This document shows positions 1 through 6,170 of a DNA stretch of 7,844 nucleotides, in pieces. The DNA comes from Actinomycetota bacterium. GTDB taxonomy: Bacteria > Actinomycetota > Thermoleophilia > Gaiellales > Gaiellaceae. The notes beneath the pieces were generated by a model that saw only the letters and a list, made by a program, of their open reading frames with translations, was not told the DNA's origin and ran no database searches. How positions within the stretch are numbered: position 1 is the first letter of the stretch; every line of letters begins with the position of its first letter. Where the stretch lies: positions 1-7,844 of the forward strand of contig VAXT01000183.1 in the NCBI GenBank assembly GCA_005883245.1, read 5' to 3'. Both the position numbers and the translations under genes were made by a program.

Positions 1-840
1 GCGCCGCTCGCTCATCCCGCTGTAGACGAGGCGGTGCGACGAATGGTCGCGGCCGCCCTGCCACACCGCTCGTCCCTCGCTGAAACGAACGAGCATGACG
101 AGCCCGGTGTCGAGCACGGGCAGGGCGAGGATCAGGAGCGGCGCAGCGAGAGCCGCCGCCGCTCCGCCGGCTCCGCCTGGACTGGCAAGGAGGGCGAGGC
201 CGCCGAGCGCGAAGCCGAGCATGTGCGAGCCCGAGTCGCCCATGAAAAGCGCCGCCGGTCGGTGCGGGCGATAGTTGAAGGGCAAGAAGCCAAGGCAGGC
301 GCCCGCGAGCGCTGCTGCGACGACAGCCGAACCGGAGTCGGGAACGAGACCGGCGACCAGGGCGAGACCGAGCGCGGCGATGGCGGCGGTGCCGGCAGCC
401 AGGCCGTCCATGTTGTCGAGCAGGTTGAAGCTGTTCATGCTCGCGACGAGGATCAGACAGGCCAGTGGGATGCCCGCCCAGAGGGGGAGCCAATCTGGAC
501 GAACGCCGGCGATCGCTGCAAAGACCGCGATCGCAAGCTGTCCGCCGAACTTCTTCGGCACACCGATGCGCGCAACGTCGTCCCAGAGCCCGAGTGCGAA
601 CGCGGCACCGGTTCCGGCGATGAGCGGCAGGTAGTCCCCGCTAATCGCTCCCGAGATGAGCGAGGGCTGCACCGCGAGGAAGAATGCGCCGAAAAGCGCG
701 ATCCCACCGCTCGCCGGGGTAACCGTCCGGTGCCAGCGATCGGGCATGGGAACCGCGCTCGGGCGTGGAAGGCGCCGCACAGCGGCCGAGAGCAGCGCCG
801 CGCAACAAGTCGCGAATGCCAGGGTCGCGATCGACGTCAT
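1..840 (-). CDS. WecA/TagO/MraY-family undecaprenyl-phosphate sugar-1-phosphate transferase (3' end cut by the window)
   Basis: This is an integral membrane glycosyltransferase (family 4) that moves a sugar-1-phosphate, typically GlcNAc-1-P, from its UDP donor to undecaprenyl phosphate. That is the first step of a cell-envelope glycopolymer. The 280 visible residues carry the family signatures in order: the Asp pair in GLWDD (D87, D88), NSFNLLDNMDGL (136-147), FMGDSGS (199-205) and the late HSSHR (266-270). They are separated by long hydrophobic helices starting at residue 3. The ATG at 840 is the only plausible start, because an in-frame TGA lies seven codons upstream. No strong Shine-Dalgarno is seen. 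It follows the oxidase gene by 72 bases on the same strand and may be co-transcribed or have its own promoter. The C-terminus runs past position 1, so the exact subfamily (WecA, TagO, or actinobacterial decaprenyl-phosphate type) is not decided. Confidence 0.93.
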   Translation of the reverse strand, partial: MTSIATLAFATCCAALLSAAVRRLPRPSAVPMPDRWHRTVTPASGGIALFGAFFLAVQPSLISGAISGDYLPLIAGTGAAFALGLWDDVARIGVPKKFGGQLAIAVFAAIAGVRPDWLPLWAGIPLACLILVASMNSFNLLDNMDGLAAGTAAIAALGLALVAGLVPDSGSAVVAAALAGACLGFLPFNYRPHRPAALFMGDSGSHMLGFALGGLALLASPGGAGGAAAALAAPLLILALPVLDTGLVMLVRFSEGRAVWQGGRDHSSHRLVYSGMSERR

Positions 841-868
841 GGTGCAGACAACTCACTGTCGCTTTGCC

Positions 869-889
869 CGATTCTCCATCGGAGAAACG
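869..889. repeat. 21-bp imperfect dyad upstream of the glycosyltransferase gene
   Basis: TTCTCC (872-877) and GGAGAA (881-886) are perfect inverted copies around a 3-base centre. After one mismatch the symmetry resumes with CG on both outer sides (869-870 and 888-889). It sits 28 bases before the glycosyltransferase ATG, in the 72-base gap after the oxidase gene. The 3-base centre is short for an RNA hairpin, and no T-run follows, so a protein-binding operator is more likely than a terminator. Function is unproven. Confidence 0.3.
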
Positions 890-912
890 AGGGTCGTGGC
901 CGATTGGTTCAG

Positions 913-1953
913 TCAGAGAACGACCTCTTCGGGAAAGACGCCGCCGTCATCGAAGCGCTCGAGCCTGTACGGGGCCAGGTCGAAGGACGACGCTCCGTCC
1001 AGCAGCTCCTCCGCCACCGCCTTGCCGACTGCCGGGGACTGCATGAAGCCGTGGCCCGAGAAGCCGCAGGCCGCGTAGACGCCGTCTCCGAGCCAGCCGA
1101 TGATCGGATGCGCGTCCGGGGTCATGTCGTAGAGCCCGGCCCACGCACGCGCCACCCGAGCACCGGCGGCTGCCGGGTACCGGCGCCCGATCCGCTCCCG
1201 CCAATCCTCGACGAGCGCCTCGTCGACCTCCTCGCGATCCGTCCAGCGAGGCGTCGGCTCGTTCATCGCCAGCCGCAGGCTTCGGCCGGCACGCCGGAAG
1301 TGGAAGCCGGTCTCCGCCTCCAGCACCATCGGCAGGTCGTCGGGAATCCCCACCACAGGGCCCACCTCGACGAGCTGGCGGCACAGCGGCCGAACCGGCA
1401 GCTCCGGCCAGAGCTCCGCCGACCGAGCGCCCGCCGCGATCACGAGCACGTCCCGCACCACGTCGCGCGCGTCGACGCCTTCGCGGACGTCGACGCCGAG
1501 GGCCTCGGCCCGCTCCACGAGCTCACGCGTGACGCCCGCCGGGTCGGCCACGCCGTCCTCCCAGCACGCGACCGCGCCGAGCACATCGTCGACGTCCACT
1601 CCCTCGACCAACCCGGCGTCGACCGACTGCACCGGCACGCCGAGCGCTCGCTGCAGCTCGACGCGCTGCTCGAGCGCCGCGAGCCCGTCCTCGGTCGTCG
1701 CCAGGAACATGTAGCCGACCTGCTCGAACAACGGCCGGCCGAGCTCCTCGAAGAAGCCGATCGACTCGCGCGCCAGCCGAACCTCGGCCGCGGTCGAGAA
1801 CTGCTGGCGCACGCCGCCCATCGCCTTGCCCGTCGCGCCTGCGGCGACATGCTCCGAGTCGGCGAGGACGACGTCGTCGGCACCGTGCAGGGCCAGCTGG
1901 TAGGCGATGCTGGCGCCGATCGCACCGGCGCCGGCTATGACGATTCGAGCCAT
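913..1953 (-). CDS. FAD-dependent oxidoreductase of the DAO family (sarcosine oxidase beta / D-amino-acid or hydroxyproline dehydrogenase-like)
   Basis: This is a cytoplasmic flavoenzyme of 346 residues that probably oxidises a secondary amine or a D-/imino acid to the imine. The N-terminus has a Rossmann dinucleotide motif GAGAIG (8-13) with D32 ending the second strand. Next comes the GKAMGGVRQQF stretch (42-52), typical of sarcosine-oxidase-beta-like members. The C-terminal FAD region has GLYDMTPDAHPIIG (273-286) and CGFSGHGF (296-303). The start at 1953 is supported by AGGAGG ten bases upstream, inside the preceding DapA-family gene, which overlaps this one by 19 bases. The pair is therefore translationally linked. 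The protein is shorter than the ~370-390 residues usual for the family. The region around residues 155-175, between the substrate domain and the AAGA motif, lacks the strand-loop-strand normally found there. The substrate is not readable from sequence. The neighbouring Schiff-base enzyme makes an imino-acid such as hydroxyproline a reasonable guess. Confidence 0.9.
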   Translation of the reverse strand: MARIVIAGAGAIGASIAYQLALHGADDVVLADSEHVAAGATGKAMGGVRQQFSTAAEVRLARESIGFFEELGRPLFEQVGYMFLATTEDGLAALEQRVELQRALGVPVQSVDAGLVEGVDVDDVLGAVACWEDGVADPAGVTRELVERAEALGVDVREGVDARDVVRDVLVIAAGARSAELWPELPVRPLCRQLVEVGPVVGIPDDLPMVLEAETGFHFRRAGRSLRLAMNEPTPRWTDREEVDEALVEDWRERIGRRYPAAAGARVARAWAGLYDMTPDAHPIIGWLGDGVYAACGFSGHGFMQSPAVGKAVAEELLDGASSFDLAPYRLERFDDGGVFPEEVVL

Positions 1954-2771
1954 TCCGCGAGGGCCTCCTGCTCATCGGGCATCAGCGTCCTCAGCGGCCG
2001 GCGGACATCCTCGCGAATGGGCACGCCGAGCCGGCCGAGGACGAACTTCGCCGCCGCCTGGAACGGATACTGCTCCAACGACACGCGGAGATGGCTCACG
2101 TCACCGGCTCGTTCACGGACGAGCCTCGCGACAGCCTCCGGGAAGACCGCCGCCAGCCCTGACACCGCTCCGACCGCGCCGCGCTCGAGACCGCGCACGA
2201 CGAGCGACTCCGCGCCGACGAAGACGTCCAGCCCCTCCAGGAGATACGGCTCCACGTCCTCGAACGGCTTGTTGGAGACCTTCAGCCCTGCGAGGTTCGG
2301 CGCCACGTCGCGCAGCTCCCCGATCACGGCCGGCGGAATCGAATAGCCGGCGCGCGCCCGGAACTCGTAAAGGTAGAACGGCACCGGCGCGCACGCCTCG
2401 GCCGCGGCCGCGAAATGCAGCAGGAGCGCCCGCTCGTCGAGCGCGTAGTACGGCGGGCCGATGACCGCCACGGCATCCGCGCCGACCTGCGCGGCATGCG
2501 CCGCCAGCGCGACCGTCTGAGCGGTCGTCTGGGCGCCGCAGTGCACGGCGACGTCGAGGTCGCCCGCGGCCGCAGACACGAAGAGCTCGGCCGCCCGCTT
2601 CCGCTCGTCCTCCGAGAGCAGGATCCCTTCGCCGGTCGTCCCGAGCGCGAGTATCCCGTCGAGCCCTCCGTCGGCCAGGTAACCGAGGTACGGGGCGAAC
2701 GCGTCCTCGTCGAGAGCCTCTCCCCCCTCCCGAAGAGGCGTGACCGCAGCGGCGAGCGCTCCTTTCAGCAT
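1935..2771 (-). CDS. Dihydrodipicolinate synthase (DapA)/N-acetylneuraminate lyase family protein
   Basis: This is a class I (Schiff-base) TIM-barrel aldolase or dehydratase of 278 residues. Visible family marks are the substrate-carboxylate loop GTTGEG (44-49), PPYY (106-109), the catalytic tyrosine in FYLYEF (Y135) and the Schiff-base lysine in GLKVSN (K164). An Arg lies five residues after the Tyr (R140), where true DHDPS has its carboxylate-binding Arg. The family also includes 4-hydroxy-2-oxoglutarate aldolase, 2-keto-3-deoxy sugar-acid enzymes and the pyrroline-4-hydroxy-2-carboxylate deaminase of hydroxyproline catabolism. Its 3' end overlaps a DAO-family oxidase by 19 bases, which argues for a catabolic role rather than the biosynthetic dapA. 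No other lysine-pathway gene is nearby. The ATG at 2771 has a TAGAGT box six bases upstream and no well-spaced Shine-Dalgarno, so the message may be leaderless. The exact reaction is undetermined. Confidence 0.9.
   Translation of the reverse strand: MLKGALAAAVTPLREGGEALDEDAFAPYLGYLADGGLDGILALGTTGEGILLSEDERKRAAELFVSAAAGDLDVAVHCGAQTTAQTVALAAHAAQVGADAVAVIGPPYYALDERALLLHFAAAAEACAPVPFYLYEFRARAGYSIPPAVIGELRDVAPNLAGLKVSNKPFEDVEPYLLEGLDVFVGAESLVVRGLERGAVGAVSGLAAVFPEAVARLVRERAGDVSHLRVSLEQYPFQAAAKFVLGRLGVPIREDVRRPLRTLMPDEQEALAEWLESS
1964..1969 (-). promoter_or_regulatory. Strong Shine-Dalgarno for the DAO-family oxidase
   Basis: On the minus strand this reads AGGAGG, ten bases before the oxidase ATG at 1953 and inside the 3' end of the DapA-family gene. 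It fixes the oxidase start. It contrasts with the transcription-unit starts in this window, which show no comparable site. Confidence 0.75.
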
Positions 2772-2777
2772 GCTCCG

Positions 2778-2783
2778 ACTCTA
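2778..2783 (-). promoter_or_regulatory. -10-like box for the DapA-family operon (likely leaderless)
   Basis: On the minus strand this is TAGAGT, a TAnnnT -10 type. Its last T lies at -7 relative to the A of the ATG at 2771, which is where a -10 element sits if transcription starts on the initiation codon itself. GGAG is only one base from the ATG, too close to act as a ribosome site. No -35 match is evident. It shares bases 2782-2783 with the opposing box. Confidence 0.45.
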
Positions 2784-2787
2784 AGCT
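2782..2787 (+). promoter_or_regulatory. -10-like box for the enoyl-CoA hydratase operon (likely leaderless)
   Basis: TAAGCT is seven bases before the ATG at 2795, with no Shine-Dalgarno between them. If transcription starts at the A of the ATG, the box ends at -8. It overlaps the minus-strand TAGAGT box by its first two bases, so the 23-base divergent gap appears to be one shared, partly symmetric promoter. Confidence 0.45.
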
Positions 2788-2794
2788 CACGCGC

Positions 2795-3529
2795 ATGAGC
2801 GCGCTCCGCATCGAGCGGGACGGACACGTCCTCCGCGTCACGATCGCGAAGCCCGAGCGGCGAAACGCCTTCGACGCCGAGCTGATCCGCGAGCTGACGG
2901 AGGCGTTCTCGAACGTGGGCGACGCGCGCGCGGTCGTCCTCACCGGCGACGGCGAGAGCTTCTGCGCGGGCGCCGACATCGAGTGGCAGCGCGCGTCGAT
3001 CGACCTCTCGTACGAGGAGAACGTCGAAGACGCGCTGCGGCTGTACGAGATGCTCGTCGCCGTCGACCGCTGCCCCGCGCCCGTCGTCGCGTGGATCCAG
3101 GGCTACTGCCTCGGCGGCGGCTGCGGGCTCGCGGCCTGCGCGGACGTGGCGATTGCGGACGAGGGCGCGACATTCGGCTTCTCCGAGGTCAAGCTCGGGA
3201 TCATCCCTGCGGTCATCTCCCCCTTCGTGCTCGCCAAGATCGGGCCCGGAGCGGCACGCCGTTACGTGCTGACGGGCGAGCGCTTCGGGCCTGAGGTCGC
3301 GCTCCGCATCGGCCTCGTTACTGAGCTCGCTCCGAGCCCTGATCATGTCGTCGCCGAGCTCCTCGGCTCCGGCCCCGCAGCCGTGCGCGAGGCGAAGCGC
3401 CTCGTTCGCCCGGATCCGGGAGACGGAAGCGCACTCGCCGAGCTGGCCGCCCGGATGCGGACGAGCGAAGAAGGCCAGGACGGCCTGCGCGCGTTCCTGG
3501 AGCGGCGGAAGCCAGGCTGGACAGACTGA
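2795..3529 (+). CDS. Enoyl-CoA hydratase/isomerase family protein, methylglutaconyl-CoA hydratase (LiuC)-like
   Basis: This is a crotonase-fold enzyme of 244 residues. The oxyanion-hole segments are FCAGAD (56-61, A60) and LGGGCG (106-111, G108). Of the two glutamates of classical enoyl-CoA hydratase, only the second is kept (E131 in FSEVKLG). The first position is G111. The Gly at that place, the DIEW segment after AGAD, the YEENVEDA stretch (73-80) and the IIPAVISPF block (136-144) all resemble bacterial methylglutaconyl-CoA hydratases of leucine catabolism, which hydrate 3-methylglutaconyl-CoA to HMG-CoA. A biotin carboxylase of the MCC/ACC type lies downstream in the same direction, as expected for a leucine or related branched-acyl-CoA pathway. 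No isovaleryl-CoA dehydrogenase, carboxyltransferase or HMG-CoA lyase is in view. The start is ATG 2795, just after a TAnnnT box. A generic enoyl-CoA hydratase remains possible. Confidence 0.9.
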   Translation: MSALRIERDGHVLRVTIAKPERRNAFDAELIRELTEAFSNVGDARAVVLTGDGESFCAGADIEWQRASIDLSYEENVEDALRLYEMLVAVDRCPAPVVAWIQGYCLGGGCGLAACADVAIADEGATFGFSEVKLGIIPAVISPFVLAKIGPGAARRYVLTGERFGPEVALRIGLVTELAPSPDHVVAELLGSGPAAVREAKRLVRPDPGDGSALAELAARMRTSEEGQDGLRAFLERRKPGWTD

Positions 3530-3533
3530 CGGC

Positions 3534-4586
3534 GTGCGCCGTCTCCTGTTCCTCGTCGGCGGCGTCGTCTTCGTCGACACGATGTTCTTCGCGGCCCTGA
3601 CGCCGCTGCTGCCCGAGTACGCCGACCGATACGACCTTTCCAAGGCAGGTGCCGGCGTGCTCGCCGGCGCCTACCCGCTCGGCGTGCTGATCGGAGGAAT
3701 CCCGGGCGGAATCGCCACCGCACGCTACGGCGCCCGCCGGGTCACGATCGCGGGCGCGCTCATCACCGGAACCGCGACCTTCGTCTTCGCAACCGCCGGT
3801 GCGATCGTGGTGCTGGACGCGGCCCGCTTCGTGCAGGGCATCGGCAGCGCGTGCACGTGGGCGGCCGGCCTCACCTGGCTCGTCGGCGAAGCGCCGGCAG
3901 CCCGCCGCGGACAGACGATCGGGACGGCGCTCGCGTTCGCGATCGTCGGCGCGCTCTTCGGACCGGTCCTGGGCGGCATCGCCTCCGTCGTCGGCCAGGG
4001 CCTCACATTCGGTGCGGCGGCGCTGCTCGCCGTCGCGCTTGCGGTCTGGGCGTACCGGACGCCGGCGCCCCCAGCGGTGCAACCGCAGCCACTAGCCGCC
4101 TTCGTACGGGCGCTGCGAAGCCGCCGGATCCTGCTCGGCGTCTGGTTCGTCGTCCTGCCCGCGCTCTTCTTCGGAACGCTGAGCGTGCTCGCGCCGCTGC
4201 GGCTGGACGAGCTCGGCTTCTCGGCGGTCGCGATCGGAGCCCTCTGGCTCTGCACGGCCGCCCTCGAGGCGACGGCGAACCCGCTCGTCGGGCGGATCAC
4301 GGATCGCGTGGGCCGCATCGGCCCGATGACGGTGCTCGCGCTCGTCTCCGCGATCGCATCCGCCGGCTTGCCCTGGCCGGCGCGGGCGGCGGTGCTCGCG
4401 GGACTCGTCGTGATCGCGAGCATGACCTTCGGCAGCTTCTGGACGCCCGCCATGGCGTTGCTCTCGGACGAGGCCGAGGCGCGTGGTCTCGAGTACGCCT
4501 ACGCCTTTGCGCTGATCAACGTCGCCTGGGCGCCGGGGCAGGCGCTGGGCGCGGTCGGCGGAGGCGCGCTGGCCGAGCTCACCTCG
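3534..4586 (+). other. MFS transporter portion of the fused frame (eleven of twelve helices)
   Basis: This part encodes residues 1-351. Helix 1 (about 4-27) follows directly on the GTG start. The central loop lies near residues 180-195 and is proline-rich (TPAPPAVQPQP). Helices 7-11 follow. The last recognisable part is the glycine-rich helix 11 ending in GGALAEL. Normal family members continue with a twelfth helix and a short cytoplasmic tail. The substrate is unknown. MFS efflux or organic-acid uptake are both compatible. Confidence 0.8.
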
Positions 4587-6146
4587 TGCCGCGTGGCCGG
4601 GATCGGCACCGTCGCCGTCGCCGCGCCCGACGACCTGGGCGCCTTTCACACGCGCCACGCGGACGAGACCGTCGAGGTGGCGAGCTACCTCTTCTCCGAG
4701 GAGCAGATCCGCGCGGCGAAGCGCGCAGGGGCAGACGCGATCCACCCCGGCTACGGCTTCCTGGCGGAGAACCCGGACTTCGCCGAGGCGGTCGAGGCAG
4801 CCGGGCTCGTGTTCGTCGGCCCCACGCCCGAAGCGCTGCGCCAGGGCGGCGACAAGCTCGAGGCGAAGCGAATCGCTCAGGAAGCGGGCGTCCCCACGCT
4901 TCCCGCCGGAGAGCCCGACGAGGTCGGCTTTCCGCTCGTCGTCAAGGCCGCTGCCGGAGGCGGAGGGCGCGGGATGCGGATCATCCGCGATCCGAGCGAG
5001 CTCGAGGAGGCGACGGCTGCAGCGAAGCGCGAAGCGAAGGCCGCGTTCGGCGACAACCGCTTGTACCACGAGCGCTTCCTGGAGCGGCCCCGCCATGTCG
5101 AGATCCAACTCCTCGCCGACGAGCACGGAACCGTCATTTCGCTCGGCGAGCGCGAGTGCTCGATCCAGCGCCGGCACCAGAAGGTGCTCGAGGAATCGCC
5201 CTCGCCGGCGCTCGACCGCGAGCTCCGCGCGCGCATGAGCGAGGCCGCGGTCGCGTTCGGACGGGCCGTCGGCTACAGGAGCGCGGGCACGGTCGAGTTC
5301 ATGCTCGACGGCCGCGACTTCTACCTTCTCGAGCTGAACGGGCGCATCCAGGTCGAGCACCCGGTCACCGAGCTCGTCACGGGGGTCGACATCGTCCAGG
5401 AGCAGCTCCGGATCGCCGCGGGTGAGACGTTGCAACAGGCTGGTACAAGGCCGGAGGGGCACGCGGTCGAGGTTCGGCTGTACGCGGAGGATCCGCGCAC
5501 GTTCCTCCCGCAGGCCGGCCGAATCGAGCGGCTCAGGCTGCCGACGGGCATCCGCGTCGACGCGGGAGTCGACGAGGGCGACGAGGTGGGCGTCGCCTAC
5601 GACCCGCTGATCGCCAAGCTGATCGCGCACGGGCCCACCAGGGACGAGGCGTTGCTCCGCCTCCGTGACGCTCTGGCGGAGACCGTCGTCGAAGGCCTGA
5701 CGACGAATCTCCCGTTCCTGCGCTGGCTGGTCGCGCACCCCGCCGTCCGAGCCGGGAGGACGACGACGGCGTTCCTCTCCGAATACCCGCCGCTGTCGGC
5801 GCCGCCGGCCCGCCTGCCGAGCGGGCCCTGGGACGGCGCGTGGCGTCTGAACCTCCCGCCGCCCGCTCCGCACGCGCCGCCTGACGTGGACGAGCTCGCG
5901 CACGCCCCAACGGGGTCGTTGGGAGGCGAGCAAAGCGCTCTGACCGCCCCGATGCCGGGCACCGTGATCAAGGTGCTCGTGGCTCCCGGCGACCCGGTCG
6001 AGCCGCGCCAGACCCTCCTCGTCCTCGAGGCGATGAAGATGGAGACGCCGGTCCTCTCGCCGTACGCGGCCGTCGTGCGAGCCGTCCACGTCGCCGAGGG
6101 AGACCGGGTCTCAGGCGGCGCGGTTCTGGTCGAGCTCGACGAGTAG
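3534..6146 (+). CDS. In-frame fusion: truncated MFS transporter + biotin carboxylase/biotin carrier (acyl-CoA/methylcrotonyl-CoA carboxylase alpha)
   Basis: A single open frame of 870 codons starts at GTG 3534, four bases after the hydratase stop. Residues 1 to about 350 are an MFS transporter. They contain motif A (GGIPGGIATARYGARR, 54-69), its second-half counterpart near 247-262 and about eleven membrane helices, the last near 322-346. The twelfth helix is absent. From C352 the frame reads directly into biotin carboxylase at the point matching CRELGI-TVAV of relatives, so the first ~20 residues, including the ANRGEIA motif, are missing. The remaining active site is intact: K441, K471 before the Gly-rich loop (475-478), K550 in HQKV, E600, N602, R604, E608 in QVEHPVTE, and R648. 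The C-terminal biotin carrier domain has EAMKME with biotinyl-lysine K835. The carboxylase half carboxylates biotin with ATP and bicarbonate for a separate carboxyltransferase, and probably serves leucine or propionyl-type acyl-CoA metabolism given the LiuC-like neighbour. A real deletion/fusion or an assembly error could both explain it. Confidence 0.85.
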   Translation: MRRLLFLVGGVVFVDTMFFAALTPLLPEYADRYDLSKAGAGVLAGAYPLGVLIGGIPGGIATARYGARRVTIAGALITGTATFVFATAGAIVVLDAARFVQGIGSACTWAAGLTWLVGEAPAARRGQTIGTALAFAIVGALFGPVLGGIASVVGQGLTFGAAALLAVALAVWAYRTPAPPAVQPQPLAAFVRALRSRRILLGVWFVVLPALFFGTLSVLAPLRLDELGFSAVAIGALWLCTAALEATANPLVGRITDRVGRIGPMTVLALVSAIASAGLPWPARAAVLAGLVVIASMTFGSFWTPAMALLSDEAEARGLEYAYAFALINVAWAPGQALGAVGGGALAELTSCRVAGIGTVAVAAPDDLGAFHTRHADETVEVASYLFSEEQIRAAKRAGADAIHPGYGFLAENPDFAEAVEAAGLVFVGPTPEALRQGGDKLEAKRIAQEAGVPTLPAGEPDEVGFPLVVKAAAGGGGRGMRIIRDPSELEEATAAAKREAKAAFGDNRLYHERFLERPRHVEIQLLADEHGTVISLGERECSIQRRHQKVLEESPSPALDRELRARMSEAAVAFGRAVGYRSAGTVEFMLDGRDFYLLELNGRIQVEHPVTELVTGVDIVQEQLRIAAGETLQQAGTRPEGHAVEVRLYAEDPRTFLPQAGRIERLRLPTGIRVDAGVDEGDEVGVAYDPLIAKLIAHGPTRDEALLRLRDALAETVVEGLTTNLPFLRWLVAHPAVRAGRTTTAFLSEYPPLSAPPARLPSGPWDGAWRLNLPPPAPHAPPDVDELAHAPTGSLGGEQSALTAPMPGTVIKVLVAPGDPVEPRQTLLVLEAMKMETPVLSPYAAVVRAVHVAEGDRVSGGAVLVELDE
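4587..6146 (+). other. Biotin carboxylase + BCCP portion of the fused frame (lacks N-terminal ~20 residues)
   Basis: This part encodes residues 352-870. Domain order is the remainder of the N-terminal biotin carboxylase subdomain (HPGYGFLAENPDF block), ATP-grasp, the C-terminal carboxylase domain, a proline/alanine-rich linker (about 752-800), and the biotinyl lipoyl-like domain. At ~519 residues it is shorter than MccA/PccA alpha subunits (~660) and close to actinobacterial AccA3-type subunits once the missing start is added. The usual MNTR before QVEHP is LNGR here, a conservative family variant. GTG at 4593 could in principle restart translation, but no Shine-Dalgarno precedes it. Confidence 0.85.
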
Positions 6147-6170
6147 GGCTAGCCCGCGATGACTTTCAAC

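Noticed and set aside
34..2346. Very long plus-strand open frame (770 codons) opposite the glycosyltransferase, oxidase and lyase genes.
   Set aside because: Its product is Arg/Glu/Ala-rich without any family motif, while the minus strand encodes three clear enzyme families with all motifs. Long antisense frames are expected in high-GC DNA.
2795..3529. Loss of the first catalytic Glu in the hydratase, as a sign of inactivity.
   Set aside because: LiuC-type bacterial hydratases also have Gly at this place, and the rest of the active site is conserved.
4593..4595. GTG as a separate start for the carboxylase.
   Set aside because: There is no ribosome site or TAnnnT box before it, and the resulting protein would still lack the conserved N-terminal strand and ANRGEIA motif.
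5331..5366. LNGRIQVEHPVTE in place of the common MNTRLQVEHPVTE, as a possible active-site defect.
   Set aside because: The catalytic Glu, Asn, Arg and second Glu are all kept. The T-to-G change is a tolerated variant in this family.
4092..6089. Long minus-strand open frame (665 codons) opposite the fused transporter/carboxylase.
   Set aside because: It is an Arg/Asp-rich shadow with no recognisable domain. The plus strand has intact ATP-grasp and biotinyl motifs.
6146..6155. GGGCTAGCCC palindrome at the carboxylase stop as a possible bidirectional terminator.
   Set aside because: It gives at most a three-base stem with a four-base loop, and no T-run follows on either strand.
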